Below are positions 36,964 to 46,373 of a stretch of DNA of 48,434 nt, piece by piece (the stretch's first letter is position 1; every line of letters starts with the position of its first letter). The notes beneath the pieces are model-generated. The model saw only the letters and a list, made by a program, of their open reading frames with translations, was not told the origin of the DNA and made no database searches. The DNA is from Trichomonas tenax (taxonomy: Eukaryota; Parabasalia; Trichomonadida; Trichomonadidae): the NCBI GenBank assembly GCA_023091735.1, contig JALKBU010000321.1:1-48434 (forward strand). The letters run 5' to 3'. The position numbers and the translations under genes were made by a program.

Positions 36964-37765
36964 TTTTTTAAAACTTGAAATATTTATATTTTCATGCAAT
37001 ATTTTCATATGTACTAGCAAGGTTGAATAAGATAAATGCATTATGAAAACGAGACTTGAACTCATTGATTGGAGCATTTTCAAATTGATTACACAAATTT
37101 TGAATCTTTACACGACAATATGAACTTTACGTGACATATTCCAATTTTTGATTTACTTGTCAATTTAATCTTGAAAGAAACATTCGATAAGGATTTCATA
37201 TTTGAACAGTGGTGATATCAATTAAGCAGTCATCTGACATTACCGATCAACAATAAAGTGAATATTTGCGATTTACATCAATGTCATCGTTAATTTCAAC
37301 TCTTCACAAGCATATGGTAGATTGGGACACAATAGTGAGTGATGTTCACAAAGAAAAGTTATAATCTTACCCTCGTATTTTTGATTTGTTCTTTAGATTA
37401 CATTTGACATTTAAATTGATTTACGTGACAGAAATAAACCAATTAATAGAAATCTTTAAATAAGGATAAGTAGCATATAGTTAAGAACTCCCGAAAATGA
37501 TCATAAAGTTTTTATCATCACAATGTAAACTTCAGAATTTGAAAGAAATCATATCGTCACATTGTAAACATTTGAATAACAAGAGCGTAAGCAACTGTTT
37601 CACAAATTGCTATTAATAGTTAATGCGCTTTTGTTAACACCTCAGAATTGATTCTATTAATTTCTATCATCGTTAATTTCTTCGTTGAAGGCCTCAGATA
37701 AGGAAATGTTTTTATGAGAAAACAAAAAAATTACGTTTTATTAGAAAACAAAAACTAAAGTTGAG
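36964..37765. other. intergenic upstream of the B56 gene
   Basis: This 800-bp AT-rich spacer contains two near copies of CACA(A/T)TGTAAAC (about 37518-37529 and 37557-37568). There is no ORF and no consensus Inr close to the ATG at 37766. Confidence 0.55.
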
Positions 37766-39673
37766 ATGAGTTTGCAGATGGGATTAAGTGCGACTCATCC
37801 CACTTTAACCGGACGCAGCGCCAGCTCAGCGACCCGTAAGCAAGTGAATTATTACGCTTTTCGACACATGCAGCTCGCGCCTTTGGATCTGGATGATGAT
37901 AATTCTGACGCTAGAAGCGTGAACAGCATGATGGACCCACCACCGCCTGATATGAGTATACCACTGTCCAAACCAGCAGCTTATAATGTATCAGCATCGG
38001 CGTTAAAACAAAAAAGTCTTCTTCCGCCATTAAGAACTGCATTTGAAAACAACAGCCTACGCAAATCTTGTTTGCCTCCACTCACAAATGGACCTCTTGC
38101 GGTCAAAGCTAAGCATAATCCAATGCTAATCCAAAAATCATATTCAGAATTAAGAGAGCCAATATATTTCGATGAGGTCGGACCAAAGATATTACACATC
38201 ATACCTATAGCACAAGCTCAGAGACCAACAACACCAAAACCTTCGCCAACTTTAGATAACGAATTAACAGGAGTAATCGCGATAACATGTCAAAGAAATT
38301 TCGCCAAGGGTGAGGCTAAGCTTAGCAAACCTCCACCCTTGCCCGCATACAAAGATCCTACGTTTATATCGAATTTGGAAGAGAAAATCCTAATTTGTTC
38401 GTTACTATACGATTTTAATGATAACGGTTCTATTGCCGCTGACAGAGATATAAAATCTCGTTGCTTATGCGAAATAGTACAATTTTTCGAAAATCCCAAT
38501 GAAGTTAAGAAAATCTCCGAAGAAACACAAGAAAAAATCTTCAAAATGGTCAAAAAGAACATATTCGAACAAATTCTCATCTTTCCAGACCCTCTAATTT
38601 CACAAGGATACGTTAATGTTGTTCAAGATTCTAGTTGGCACCATTTGTTCTATTGCTACCAGATTTTGAACAGATTCGTACAATTGTTCCCCGAATCTCC
38701 TCTGCTTAATATGGGTGTTATAAGAAAAATCTTCTTCTTAATGAATATTCCTGATAATAATGAGCGTCTTCAATTATTGTCATTTTTGAGGACTTACTAC
38801 GATTTCCACAACAACGAACGTCCAATTCTACTGAATTTAACTTACCAGTATTTGTTAGAATATGTAAATGGAATGTTACCTCCATATTGCGTTCCACCAC
38901 TTCTGGTCTTCACTTCTCACATGTTTACACGCCTTAACAGAGTTTTCACACCTGAAATCCTCAATTTAATTCGTCACGCAGTTTTTCCTTTAATTATGTC
39001 GCCACACATTTATTTGTTCGGCCAGCATCTTCAGCAACTTCTCACATCTCTTTTCACAACTGATCCAATGATTGCTCTCGAGTTTTATAACTATTTGTTA
39101 TCACATTGGCAATCAAACAATACTTTAGTTACGTCAGCACATATAGAGCTTCTCATATACGTATGCCAAAAGATTCCACCGGAACAAATGGCAAGTATGA
39201 GCAAGAGAACTTTCTTTATTTTATCTCAATCGTTATTAACAACACATTTGCGCATTATCAACGCAACATTATATCTCTGGCTTCGCCCTAAGCTCGACCA
39301 ATGGGTTGAAAACGACAGCCGTCATGCGGTCACTGTAATGTACGATAACGTTAAACGACTCTCAGAACAACACTGGAGTCCATATGTCAGAGATAGAGCT
39401 TCTCAGGTTTTGGCTGAGATGGGGCGATTGAACAGAAACGCTTTCCTCAAAATGAGGAACAAGAATACTAACGATTCTAGAAGAAAGAGATATGATATTG
39501 AGCATGCCTGCATGAAGAGCTGGGCTGCTATTGCCAAGGAAGCTTTGAACTTTGAGAAATTCGATGTGAAGAAGAAATTATATGAAATTAAAGATCACTT
39601 CGATTTCAAGAGACAAGAAGCTGCCATCAATGAACATTTCAGTAAGCAAAGTAAGAAGGATTCTAAGGACTAA
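37766..39673 (+). CDS. PP2A regulatory B' (B56) subunit family protein
   Basis: The protein has 635 residues. B56 subunits are HEAT-like solenoids that recruit substrates to the PP2A catalytic/scaffold dimer. The first 190 residues are unstructured and Pro-rich (PPPPDMSIPLSKP, PSPTLDN). The B56 solenoid covers roughly 195-570, with HHLFYCYQILNRFVQLFPES, LSFLRTYYDFHNNERPILL, and LLVFTSHMFTRLN. The segment ALEFYNYLLSHWQSNNT aligns with the family's RGLLKFWPKTCSQKE region, and THLRIINATLYLWLRPKL with its QVAERALYFW region. A basic C-terminal tail contains RKRYDIEHACMKSWAAIAKE. The match is distant but the order of conserved segments is right. The gene converges with the kinase gene downstream, leaving 416 bp between stops. 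No consensus Inr was seen. Confidence 0.85.
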   Translation: MSLQMGLSATHPTLTGRSASSATRKQVNYYAFRHMQLAPLDLDDDNSDARSVNSMMDPPPPDMSIPLSKPAAYNVSASALKQKSLLPPLRTAFENNSLRKSCLPPLTNGPLAVKAKHNPMLIQKSYSELREPIYFDEVGPKILHIIPIAQAQRPTTPKPSPTLDNELTGVIAITCQRNFAKGEAKLSKPPPLPAYKDPTFISNLEEKILICSLLYDFNDNGSIAADRDIKSRCLCEIVQFFENPNEVKKISEETQEKIFKMVKKNIFEQILIFPDPLISQGYVNVVQDSSWHHLFYCYQILNRFVQLFPESPLLNMGVIRKIFFLMNIPDNNERLQLLSFLRTYYDFHNNERPILLNLTYQYLLEYVNGMLPPYCVPPLLVFTSHMFTRLNRVFTPEILNLIRHAVFPLIMSPHIYLFGQHLQQLLTSLFTTDPMIALEFYNYLLSHWQSNNTLVTSAHIELLIYVCQKIPPEQMASMSKRTFFILSQSLLTTHLRIINATLYLWLRPKLDQWVENDSRHAVTVMYDNVKRLSEQHWSPYVRDRASQVLAEMGRLNRNAFLKMRNKNTNDSRRKRYDIEHACMKSWAAIAKEALNFEKFDVKKKLYEIKDHFDFKRQEAAINEHFSKQSKKDSKD

Positions 39674-40089
39674 TTTTATTTTTCATTTATTTGTCTTCAG
39701 TTTATATAAATGTTAATTGTTTTGTTTGAGATTGCCTCCCTTTTTTATCTCATAGACCTCAAATGCTTTATTTTTTCGATATCAACATATAAAATTCATG
39801 CAAAGTTATGATGAATGTTCCTTAAAGTTTACATTTATCTTCATCTTCAATATTTTAGTGTTGGAAATGTTTGTCACATGATCAATCAAATATGGAAATT
39901 AAATTTAAATCAACTCCAAAGCAGTTTCTATGTGGAATTAGATTGGGTTAAGTTAAGCTGTAATAAGCCTATAATGAAAATATGTGGTCAAGAAAATATC
40001 TTATTTGCATAATATAAAAAATATCTTTATCATAACTCAAAAATATAAATCCTTACAACACATACTACATAATAAATATAAGTCTGACT
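39674..40089. other. convergent 3' intergenic region
   Basis: This 416-bp AT-rich spacer separates the converging B56 and kinase genes. No terminator hairpin or gene was recognised. Confidence 0.6.
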
Positions 40090-41166
40090 TCAGAATTTGA
40101 AATCACTAAAATCTGGAATTGCGAATGATTGACGCTTCTTCTTCATTCCTTTATCGAACTGAGCAAATTGATAACCTTCAGAACAAACAGTTCCTTCGAA
40201 TTTAAGAATTTGTGTTCTTGGATCCATTAACGGTACTGTAAGTTCTGGGAAGTGTGGAGCATCATCGAGGTTTGCTCCCTTGACGTATTCGTGCTCTGCA
40301 ACTTGTTGAATATTATATCTCTTGAATGGATTAACCGTAAGCATCTTTGTGATGAGGTCCCAAAGGAGAGGATCTGCTCCTTCCGGCATTTCAAGTGTCG
40401 TAACAGCAATTGCACGAACAATTTCAAACACGTTATGACCCCAGAAAGGAATTTCGTGGAAAGCCATTTCGTAGAGAGTGACACCCAGAGACCAGACATC
40501 TTCTTTGCCTGGGTCAATTGCATCTTCATCGCAGTCTTCCTCCATCTCAAAGCAATCATCTATAACTTCAGGAGCTTGATAGATAGGAGTACCGACAACC
40601 ATCGCAGCACTCTGAAAAGAGTGTCCAATACCGAAATCTGAGATCAATGCCATGCCATTTGATTTTAATAAAATATTTGCAGGTTTGATGTCTTGGTGAA
40701 CGATGCCCTGTGAGTGAAGAAATGCAATACCGTCGACTATTTGCTTGAAAAGAGCTCTTGTTTCAGCATGTGTGAACTTTCTGCCTTTTTCCAAAATCGA
40801 TGCAATATTTCCGCAATTTGCATATTCAACTACCATGTAAGCGATTGATCTGTCTGGAATGTGAATGACTTCTTTAAGAGATACGATATTTTTATGGTGT
40901 AACAGTCTCATTGTCTGAATTTCACGTTCAAGCTGCGATATACCTGATTGTGTTCGCGATAATTCTTTGAGATGGATTCTTTTCATTGCATAATATTGAA
41001 ATTCATTTTGATCCAAAGCGAGATAAACTTTTGCAAAAGATCCTTCGCCCAAAACGCACTGTAATAAGTATTGGTTGACCTGTTTTAGTGCGTGAGTGTT
41101 TTCATAGTTCGTACGAAGTTCAGCCTTCCCTAAAAAACTGGTTGGTGAAGTGGCAAGTTTCATCAT
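40090..41166 (-). CDS. serine/threonine protein kinase, LKB1/CaMKK-like
   Basis: The protein has 358 residues with a complete kinase domain. The glycine loop is GEGSFAKVYLA (40-50) and the ATP lysine is K62 in YYAMKRI. The catalytic loop is HQDIKPANIL (157-166; D159, K161, N164), DFG lies at 177-179 (SDFGIGH), the activation segment has VGTPIYQAPE (191-200), and DVWSLGVTLYEMA follows. Two oddities are the catalytic-loop Arg of HRD replaced by Gln, and an acidic insert EMEEDCDEDAIDPG (207-220) just after APE. The segment PFWGHNVFEIVRAI resembles PFEGDNIYKLFENI-type sequence of LKB1/CaMKK kinases, which activate AMPK-like kinases. Subfamily placement is inference. The C-terminus is short and basic. 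The tandem ATGs at the start make either Met usable. Confidence 0.92.
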   Translation of the reverse strand: MMKLATSPTSFLGKAELRTNYENTHALKQVNQYLLQCVLGEGSFAKVYLALDQNEFQYYAMKRIHLKELSRTQSGISQLEREIQTMRLLHHKNIVSLKEVIHIPDRSIAYMVVEYANCGNIASILEKGRKFTHAETRALFKQIVDGIAFLHSQGIVHQDIKPANILLKSNGMALISDFGIGHSFQSAAMVVGTPIYQAPEVIDDCFEMEEDCDEDAIDPGKEDVWSLGVTLYEMAFHEIPFWGHNVFEIVRAIAVTTLEMPEGADPLLWDLITKMLTVNPFKRYNIQQVAEHEYVKGANLDDAPHFPELTVPLMDPRTQILKFEGTVCSEGYQFAQFDKGMKKKRQSFAIPDFSDFKF

Positions 41167-41274
41167 TGTTTAGAAAATAAAGGTGACAGTCGGAAAAGTG
41201 TCAATATAAATTGAAAACTACCCATTACAATGTTTTAACGTGCACTTTTTCACATTTCAAATAAATTACTTATT

Positions 41275-41620
41275 TTAGTAGGGTTGGAAATTTGGAAGAT
41301 AATTTTTGCTCTGGAAAAATAGTGGATATAGTCCAATTGATATGGGAATTAAATATCCATCAGCAGCTTCTGATATGCTATTAGGTTCTAAATCTAAAAT
41401 TTCAAAGCAGTTAAAAGACTTCCAACATACATCAAGTGGTAATGAACCGAACTGGAATTTATTAGAGACAAATAATGCAGTAGTCAATCCTACAGCAAGT
41501 ATGATAAATGCAACGGCGCCATATATTCCAGGACTGTTTGGCTCAACATGGAGGGGTATTAAAAATACAAGAATGTGTGTTATCAGACATAGAAACGAAG
41601 GTGTAAGGTGCCCGGGGTCA
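41275..41620 (-). pseudogene. membrane protein fragment, decayed
   Basis: A minus-strand frame without an upstream ATG runs to 41275. It contains FLCLITHILVFLIPLHVEPN, YGAVAFIILAVGLTTALFVS (two membrane-helix-like stretches) and a Cys/Asn-rich tail (FNCFEILDLEPN). The 70-codon frame from 41487 is only its end. The family is not recognised. The opposing plus-strand frame at 41306-41674 has no transmembrane or domain character and is taken as the shadow. Confidence 0.35.
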
Positions 41621-41674
41621 AAGACCCTTCATAACATAAATAAAAGGAAAGTAATGAAAATCAAACATAAATAA

Positions 41675-42734
41675 ACTTTTATAACATTATGAATGAGTTC
41701 TACAAAATCGAAGATGTCTTATTCGTGGAATGTGATGTATGAAACTGTTGCATGCCATGTATGCAGGCTGACTGCAAACTTACTGCTCATCATTTTATGT
41801 TAGGTGAACTACCGCAGAAAATGATGGTGTAGCAAGTTACAATGAACTTACGTTTAAAAATAATCATCAGCATCCCCCTACTTCAGACCTTGCCAGAACG
41901 ATCATTTTCAATTCAATATTGATGTAAAATAACTTTCTGGGCCCGTTCTGGCAAGAAAAAAGTGTACCCCCATTACTGAAAAGTAACCACTCATCGAAAA
42001 GTGACTTTTTAAGAAAAAACTCGTATCGAAATATCCAAAGCTTTGGGTCATTGTTCTTCAATTTAGTTTCTACGAATTGTGGTGCTTTCTGGTTAGAAAA
42101 TATAAATTATAATATGACACTCAAGTTGTGAAAATTCGTCTATATACTCCATTAGTCATGTTGATATTATATTATGAAGCTTAATTGCAATGATTAATAA
42201 TCGACTATGGAATTGTTATCTTTGTTTATTGGATTCAAAAACAATGTAAAATATTCGCTTATTAGATTATCCTTAACTTACTATTAAATATATATATATA
42301 TATCACAGACAATATGATATATTTTTTTTGAAAAGAATTAGAGATTTGATTATATACAAATCCTTTAATAAGTATAAGATCCAATTATATGCTTCAATGC
42401 TGATGTGATGGGGTAGTTTACTATATCATTTCCATGCGAATTACAACAATCTGAAACACACTTATTTCTTTCATGAAATTAAAGAATTAATTTTACATCT
42501 GAAACAAAATGCACACAATCTAAATATAGATTGCTTTAAGCTTGCGCTGTTATTATTTGAGTATATCAATTGAAATTTTAACAAACAACAAGTATCAATA
42601 AACGCATCTAAATCTCAACAATTAAACATGTTGCATGGGAACACTTGACAAACTACAAAAGAACGTAATCTAATGTGTTGTATTTTAGTTGAAATTCAGT
42701 TTGAATCGCAATACTATAATATAAAATTATAAAA
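41675..42734. other. intergenic with a 12-bp inverted repeat and a TA microsatellite
   Basis: This is a 1.06-kb AT-rich spacer. It holds the inverted repeat at 41889-41955 and a (TA)n run at about 42287-42302. A 64-codon minus-strand frame (41867-42061) overlaps the inverted repeat and looks non-coding. Confidence 0.55.
41889..41955. repeat. 12-bp perfect inverted repeat CTTGCCAGAACG / CGTTCTGGCAAG
   Basis: The arms lie at 41889-41900 and 41944-41955, separated by 43 bp. They are perfect and G+C-rich compared with the surroundings. This could be termini of a tiny non-autonomous element or a hairpin RNA. No obvious target-site duplication flanks them. Confidence 0.6.
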
Positions 42735-42890
42735 ATGTGGATGGGTAAAAAAATCAATATTATTTTGTTATTTTTCTCTTTTGTTTTTGTTAATATCTCA
42801 GGCAAAGCAGCCAAAGTGTATTATCCAGTTAATGGAGAACATTATGCCCGCATTTCTGAAATTATATTTTTGTTCAGAGACTTTAAATAA
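42735..42890 (+). CDS. small secreted-type ORF or truncated surface protein
   Basis: ATG at 42735 opens 51 codons. Residues 3-26 (MGKKINIILLFFSFVFVNIS) form a classical signal peptide: basic N-region, hydrophobic core, small residues. The mature part is only about 27 residues (AKVYYPVNGEHYARISEIIF...) ending at TAA 42888-42890, inside a TAAATAAAG context that offers a TAAA polyadenylation-like signal. The mature segment looks like the first strand of an Ig-like domain, so it may be the 5' end of a truncated surface protein. Expression is unknown. Confidence 0.4.
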   Translation: MWMGKKINIILLFFSFVFVNISGKAAKVYYPVNGEHYARISEIIFLFRDFK

Positions 42891-42958
42891 AGTTTATTCT
42901 ATATTTAAATGGCTTTAACAGCAGCTCTTTCATGGTTTTCTGAAACAGGTTCAGTTGA

Positions 42959-43816
42959 CTAATTCTTAACAATGATCTCAGCCTTGCAATCCATGACACT
43001 CAATGAATGATCAATAGAACCAACACTATCACATACAATCTTGCCACTCTTTGGATTCCTGATGCTTAAAATGTTACCAACGACCTCAGCATCAATATTC
43101 TCAGAGTATTCGAATGAGAAGTTTGTTCCTTCCATTCTACAGTTAACCAACTTCAAGTTCTTACAATAACAAAATGGCTGAACCCCGCTGATTGTACAGT
43201 TAACAAGCGTGACATTGCTAGAGAACCAAGCAAGATATTCACCTCTTAAGACACTATCATAGACAGTGATGTTGTTTGCGTGCCAGAAACAGTCCTTTGA
43301 AACAACATCAATATTTCTCAATGTAGCATTGTTGACATACTGGAAGATGTACTTTCCATTTGATATCATGCCATCAACTTCAATGTTAGAGCCATGCATC
43401 AAGAAGTAATCGCATGTGAACTTGGAATTCTTGATCTTGATATTCTTTGATTCCCAACCTGCTTCTTGGGAGACTAACTCACTGTCGATGATCTCGATAT
43501 TGTCGCATTCTCTCATAATCTTGATGCTATTGATCTTAGATTTGATGATTTTTCCATTCTTTGAATACCACATTGGAGCTCTGCATGTTTCGTTCATTGT
43601 GATGTTCTCTAACTCGTAGTTATCGCAGTGCCACAATGGATATCTAAGTTTGAAGTCTGTATCTTTGACTTTGAAGTTCTTTGCTTCCTTTAAAGCGCTT
43701 TCGCCATCAGCAGGGCCTTCAAACTTGCAGTTAACGACTGTAGCATCCTGGAGGTTGTAGAGTGCGCGCTCCTCGTCGTAGACTTTGCCTTCGATCACAA
43801 TGTTCGTGAAAGACAT
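42959..43816 (-). CDS. DUF3737 family right-handed beta-helix protein
   Basis: The protein has 285 residues of unknown biochemical function. The family is known mainly from gut bacteria. It starts MSFTNIVIEGKVYDEERALY and is full of strand-turn repeats of the form (V/I)xNCxF, (I/L)xNSKF and VNCTISG, with PLWHCDNYELENI, GWESKNIKIKNSKF and FCYCKNLKLVNCRM, ending ILSIRNPKSGKIVCDSVGSI. No signal peptide or membrane helix is present, so it is probably cytosolic. I chose 43816 because a consensus Inr (TCATTT, 43828-43823) lies between it and an upstream in-frame ATG at 43834, which would not be transcribed. Presence in a protist suggests ancient lateral transfer from a bacterium. That is inference from family distribution. 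Confidence 0.88.
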   Translation of the reverse strand: MSFTNIVIEGKVYDEERALYNLQDATVVNCKFEGPADGESALKEAKNFKVKDTDFKLRYPLWHCDNYELENITMNETCRAPMWYSKNGKIIKSKINSIKIMRECDNIEIIDSELVSQEAGWESKNIKIKNSKFTCDYFLMHGSNIEVDGMISNGKYIFQYVNNATLRNIDVVSKDCFWHANNITVYDSVLRGEYLAWFSSNVTLVNCTISGVQPFCYCKNLKLVNCRMEGTNFSFEYSENIDAEVVGNILSIRNPKSGKIVCDSVGSIDHSLSVMDCKAEIIVKN

Positions 43817-43822
43817 TTTGAA

Positions 43823-43828
43823 AAATGA
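43823..43828 (-). promoter_or_regulatory. Inr element of the DUF3737 gene
   Basis: On the minus strand TCATTT matches TCAYTW. The start A at 43826 gives a 5' UTR of about 10 bases before ATG 43816. It places the 43834 ATG upstream of transcription. A TTTTTTGCGC word lies further upstream at 43873-43882. Confidence 0.65.
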
Positions 43829-44130
43829 AATCAAACTTTGAAATAAAAAGTTTTATCCAAAATTTTTATCGATTTTTTGCGCTATATGAAATTTTACCTC
43901 TTAAAATGTAGTATTTTCAAGAGCGATTACTGATTTGAGAGTTTTCTATTTTTTCTGAGGACCCGACCAAACTGGTTGACGATAGCTTCGCTAATTTTTT
44001 TACCTAAAAATTTTGGTCGCTAACCTATGAAATAACACCACCATGATGATGAATATAAATAAAACAGAACCAAACTCGATTTCGATTTTTCGTGTGACCA
44101 ATCGTTTTGATTTGGTTATTTTGATGAAAA
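43829..44130. other. intergenic between DUF3737 and the virus-like block
   Basis: This 300-bp spacer contains CG-bearing words (GAGGACCCGACC near 43957, TTTTTTGCGC near 43873). It ends where very AT-rich coding sequence of the fibre-like gene begins. Confidence 0.5.
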
Positions 44131-44802
44131 TTAGTCAATTCTCATATTCATAGATGTATAAATAGAACCTATTGGATATATAAACTCTAATATACTATTA
44201 TTTCTGATTCGCAAATGATTTAGAATATTTAGATTACCCACTCGTAGTGATTCGAATTTCGTATGTGTATGATTTATGTCAGCCTTATGATTTAATTCTT
44301 CGATAACATTTATTTGTTCTCCTGTATTTGGTTCCATATATATTATTTCTCTATTTGTAATTAGACCAATAGTGAAAGTGGATGGTTTAATTATAGGTGC
44401 TTCTCCTTTTTCATCAATCCAAGGAGTGATTTTATTAATTGATACAGTATTTAATTTCATGTGTGTGTGATTTATCTCAGCCTTATGATTTAATTCATCA
44501 TCAATTTGTTTCACTTCTTCATCATAAACTACTTTATCAACTTTTTTCATTAATTCTTCATTCACATATTCAATAGGTGCTTAAGTATTTAATGATTCAT
44601 TAATACGACTCACTTCATTTTCAAATGTTAATTTATCAACTTTATTTGATATATCATTTAAAAAGTTTGTGATAAATGATTCTTTGACATCATATTTACC
44701 AATTTTTAATATTTTTGGAAATGCATGAAGTGCGTAATATCGTTGTTCTTCTGGTGGTATGGATGTTATATCATCAGTTATACCCTTTATTTTTGAATTC
44801 AT
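44131..44802 (-). pseudogene. phage/virus-like fibre protein of a Maverick-type element, in-frame stop
   Basis: On the minus strand an ATG at 44802 (MNSKIKGITDDITS) opens a frame that meets TAA at 44581-44583. It continues in the same frame (APIEYVNEELMKKVD) to TAG/TAA-rich DNA at 44131. Two copies of LNHKA(E/D)INHTH lie about 65 residues apart. The C-terminus reads FIYPIGSIYTSMN, a hallmark of phage tail-fibre or baseplate C-terminal domains (YPIGSIYxSxN). Such H-T-H repeat fibres also occur in virus-derived giant transposons (Mavericks), which are abundant in trichomonads. The upstream extension to 44973 (HCHTPDAVNNVVFIF) lacks similarity and may be a separate relic. Function in this organism: probably none. 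Confidence 0.55.
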
Positions 44803-44973
44803 TAATACCCTACTTTTCCTTCTTATAGACTTTTTGAAAAAAAAAATTTTAGAAAAAATCCTCAATATCACAGCAAATTCAAAAATAAACACAACATTAT
44901 TAACAGCATCAGGAGTGTGACAATGTGGTATGGCACAAGCCTCGAACAAAGATGTTTCATCAATGCATTTCAT

Positions 44974-45372
44974 GAAATTTGCGCTTCATAAAACTCGATG
45001 AATATGAAAATCTGGAGCCTGATAATTTGCATCATATATATCAATATATAAGTGCACTGATTCACAGTATCAAAACTGAAAAGTAAGGATTCGACTTAAT
45101 CTGATTGCCTTGCCTATAGAATATTTCAACCAAATACATATATGTTGTAGTTTAGGTGCCACTTAATCGTTTTTACTATGAATGAAATAACTATAATTGA
45201 TAATCATTCATAATATTATGCTATAATTGTGTTTTAAATGGAAAAATATATGATATAGCTCCAATATATTTGAAACATTATGTTTATTATTGCTGTTAGC
45301 GTAAAACCCATATGAAATTGGACATTTCATTCTAAAACTATGAATTCAACATATATAAAATATTCAAAATGA
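44974..45372. other. AT-rich spacer inside the virus-like block
   Basis: There are 400 bp without a credible frame. It separates the fibre-like relic from the YSxEF repeat relic. Confidence 0.5.
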
Positions 45373-46372
45373 TCAGAAAACTAAAAGTAATGATAAATAC
45401 AGCAATGCTGTATGTATAAATCGGAATTTTTTATCATTAGATGGATCAATACTTAAAATATTATTAGATATACTTAATTTAGGTTTAGACTGATTAATAG
45501 TTTTATATTCAACTGGTCCATCATGGAATTCATTACTATAAGTTTCTAATAATGGTTTTGTTTCAATCTTATCTAAGTTGTTATAAGTATATAATGCTAT
45601 AATTGTTTTAAATGATTTTTCTAAGTCATGTTTAATATCTCTATTCATATTCTGTATATCTCTATCGGATTCTTTAACAACAATAGATTTTTCATAATTA
45701 TCAGCATATCTTAATAACATCATTAAGAATTTTAATATTTTAAAGGTTTTTTCAGGAGGTATTTTCCTATTAAGATATTTCTTAATTAAATTCCAATCGC
45801 TCAATATATTTACTTCTTTCTTTTTTGGTGATGCGTTAATAAGTATATGTTCTTCAACTGGTTCATTATGAAATTCATTACTATAAACTCCTAACAATGA
45901 TTTATCATAATTAATAGTTTTATGTTCAGCTGGTCTTCGACGAAATTCCTCTTAATAAACATTCAACGTATCTCTTGAAGGAATGGCTTGACTATGAACT
46001 TCTGGACCATTAAAAAATCCAGTTGTATAAGTGTCAACAAAAGAAGGACTTGGTTTGCTATAAATATTTAAATTCTCTTGTTTATTATTTTTATTGTTAT
46101 ATTCATCTGAATATGTTTTTAAAACCGATTTTTTTTTTAATGCGATCAATTAAATAAGCAATATATTTATCAAACTTAGTTTTTGTATTTTTATCTATAT
46201 TTAGGTTTTTATTAAATGTTTTATTATAATGTCCTAAGATAGATTTCTGTGTTTTCATTCTAGCACTAATTCGAATACTTTCAAGTTCATCTATTAATTT
46301 ATTTGCTAACTTACCACTTAAGCTCTTTTTGTTTTTTATATATGAATCATAAACCTTAGTAAATGCTTTCAT
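45373..46372 (-). pseudogene. virus-like repeat protein with five YSxEF motifs, decayed
   Basis: ATG at 46372 (MKAFTKVYDSYIKNKKSLSG) starts a basic helical domain that breaks at a run of ten A (about 46130-46140). With one base fewer the sequence goes straight into VLKTYSDEYNNKNN. The repeat family (L/V)xxYSxEFxxxPxExxxIN then follows five times. An in-frame TAA at 45952-45954 falls exactly where the serine of one YSxEF would be (NVY-stop-EEFRRRP). Downstream copies LGVYSNEFHNEPVEEHI and LETYSNEFHDGPVEYKT are intact, and a hydrophobic tail (FIHTALLYLSLLLVF) ends at 45373. No known family is recognised. Position and composition suggest a structural or adaptor gene of the same element. A 10-A run may be a sequencing or assembly slip. 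Confidence 0.5.
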
Positions 46373-46373
46373 T

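Noticed and set aside
41610..41635. GGGTC-AAA-GACCC hairpin
   Set aside because: The 5-bp stem is too short to claim as a terminator or RNA, and no gene ends there in the right orientation.
41306..41674. 122-codon plus-strand frame
   Set aside because: The opposite strand gives membrane-helix-like sequence in one frame. The plus frame has no recognisable feature and looks like its shadow.
43817..43834. Upstream in-frame ATG of the DUF3737 gene
   Set aside because: It lies upstream of the consensus Inr and adds six residues not expected for the family.
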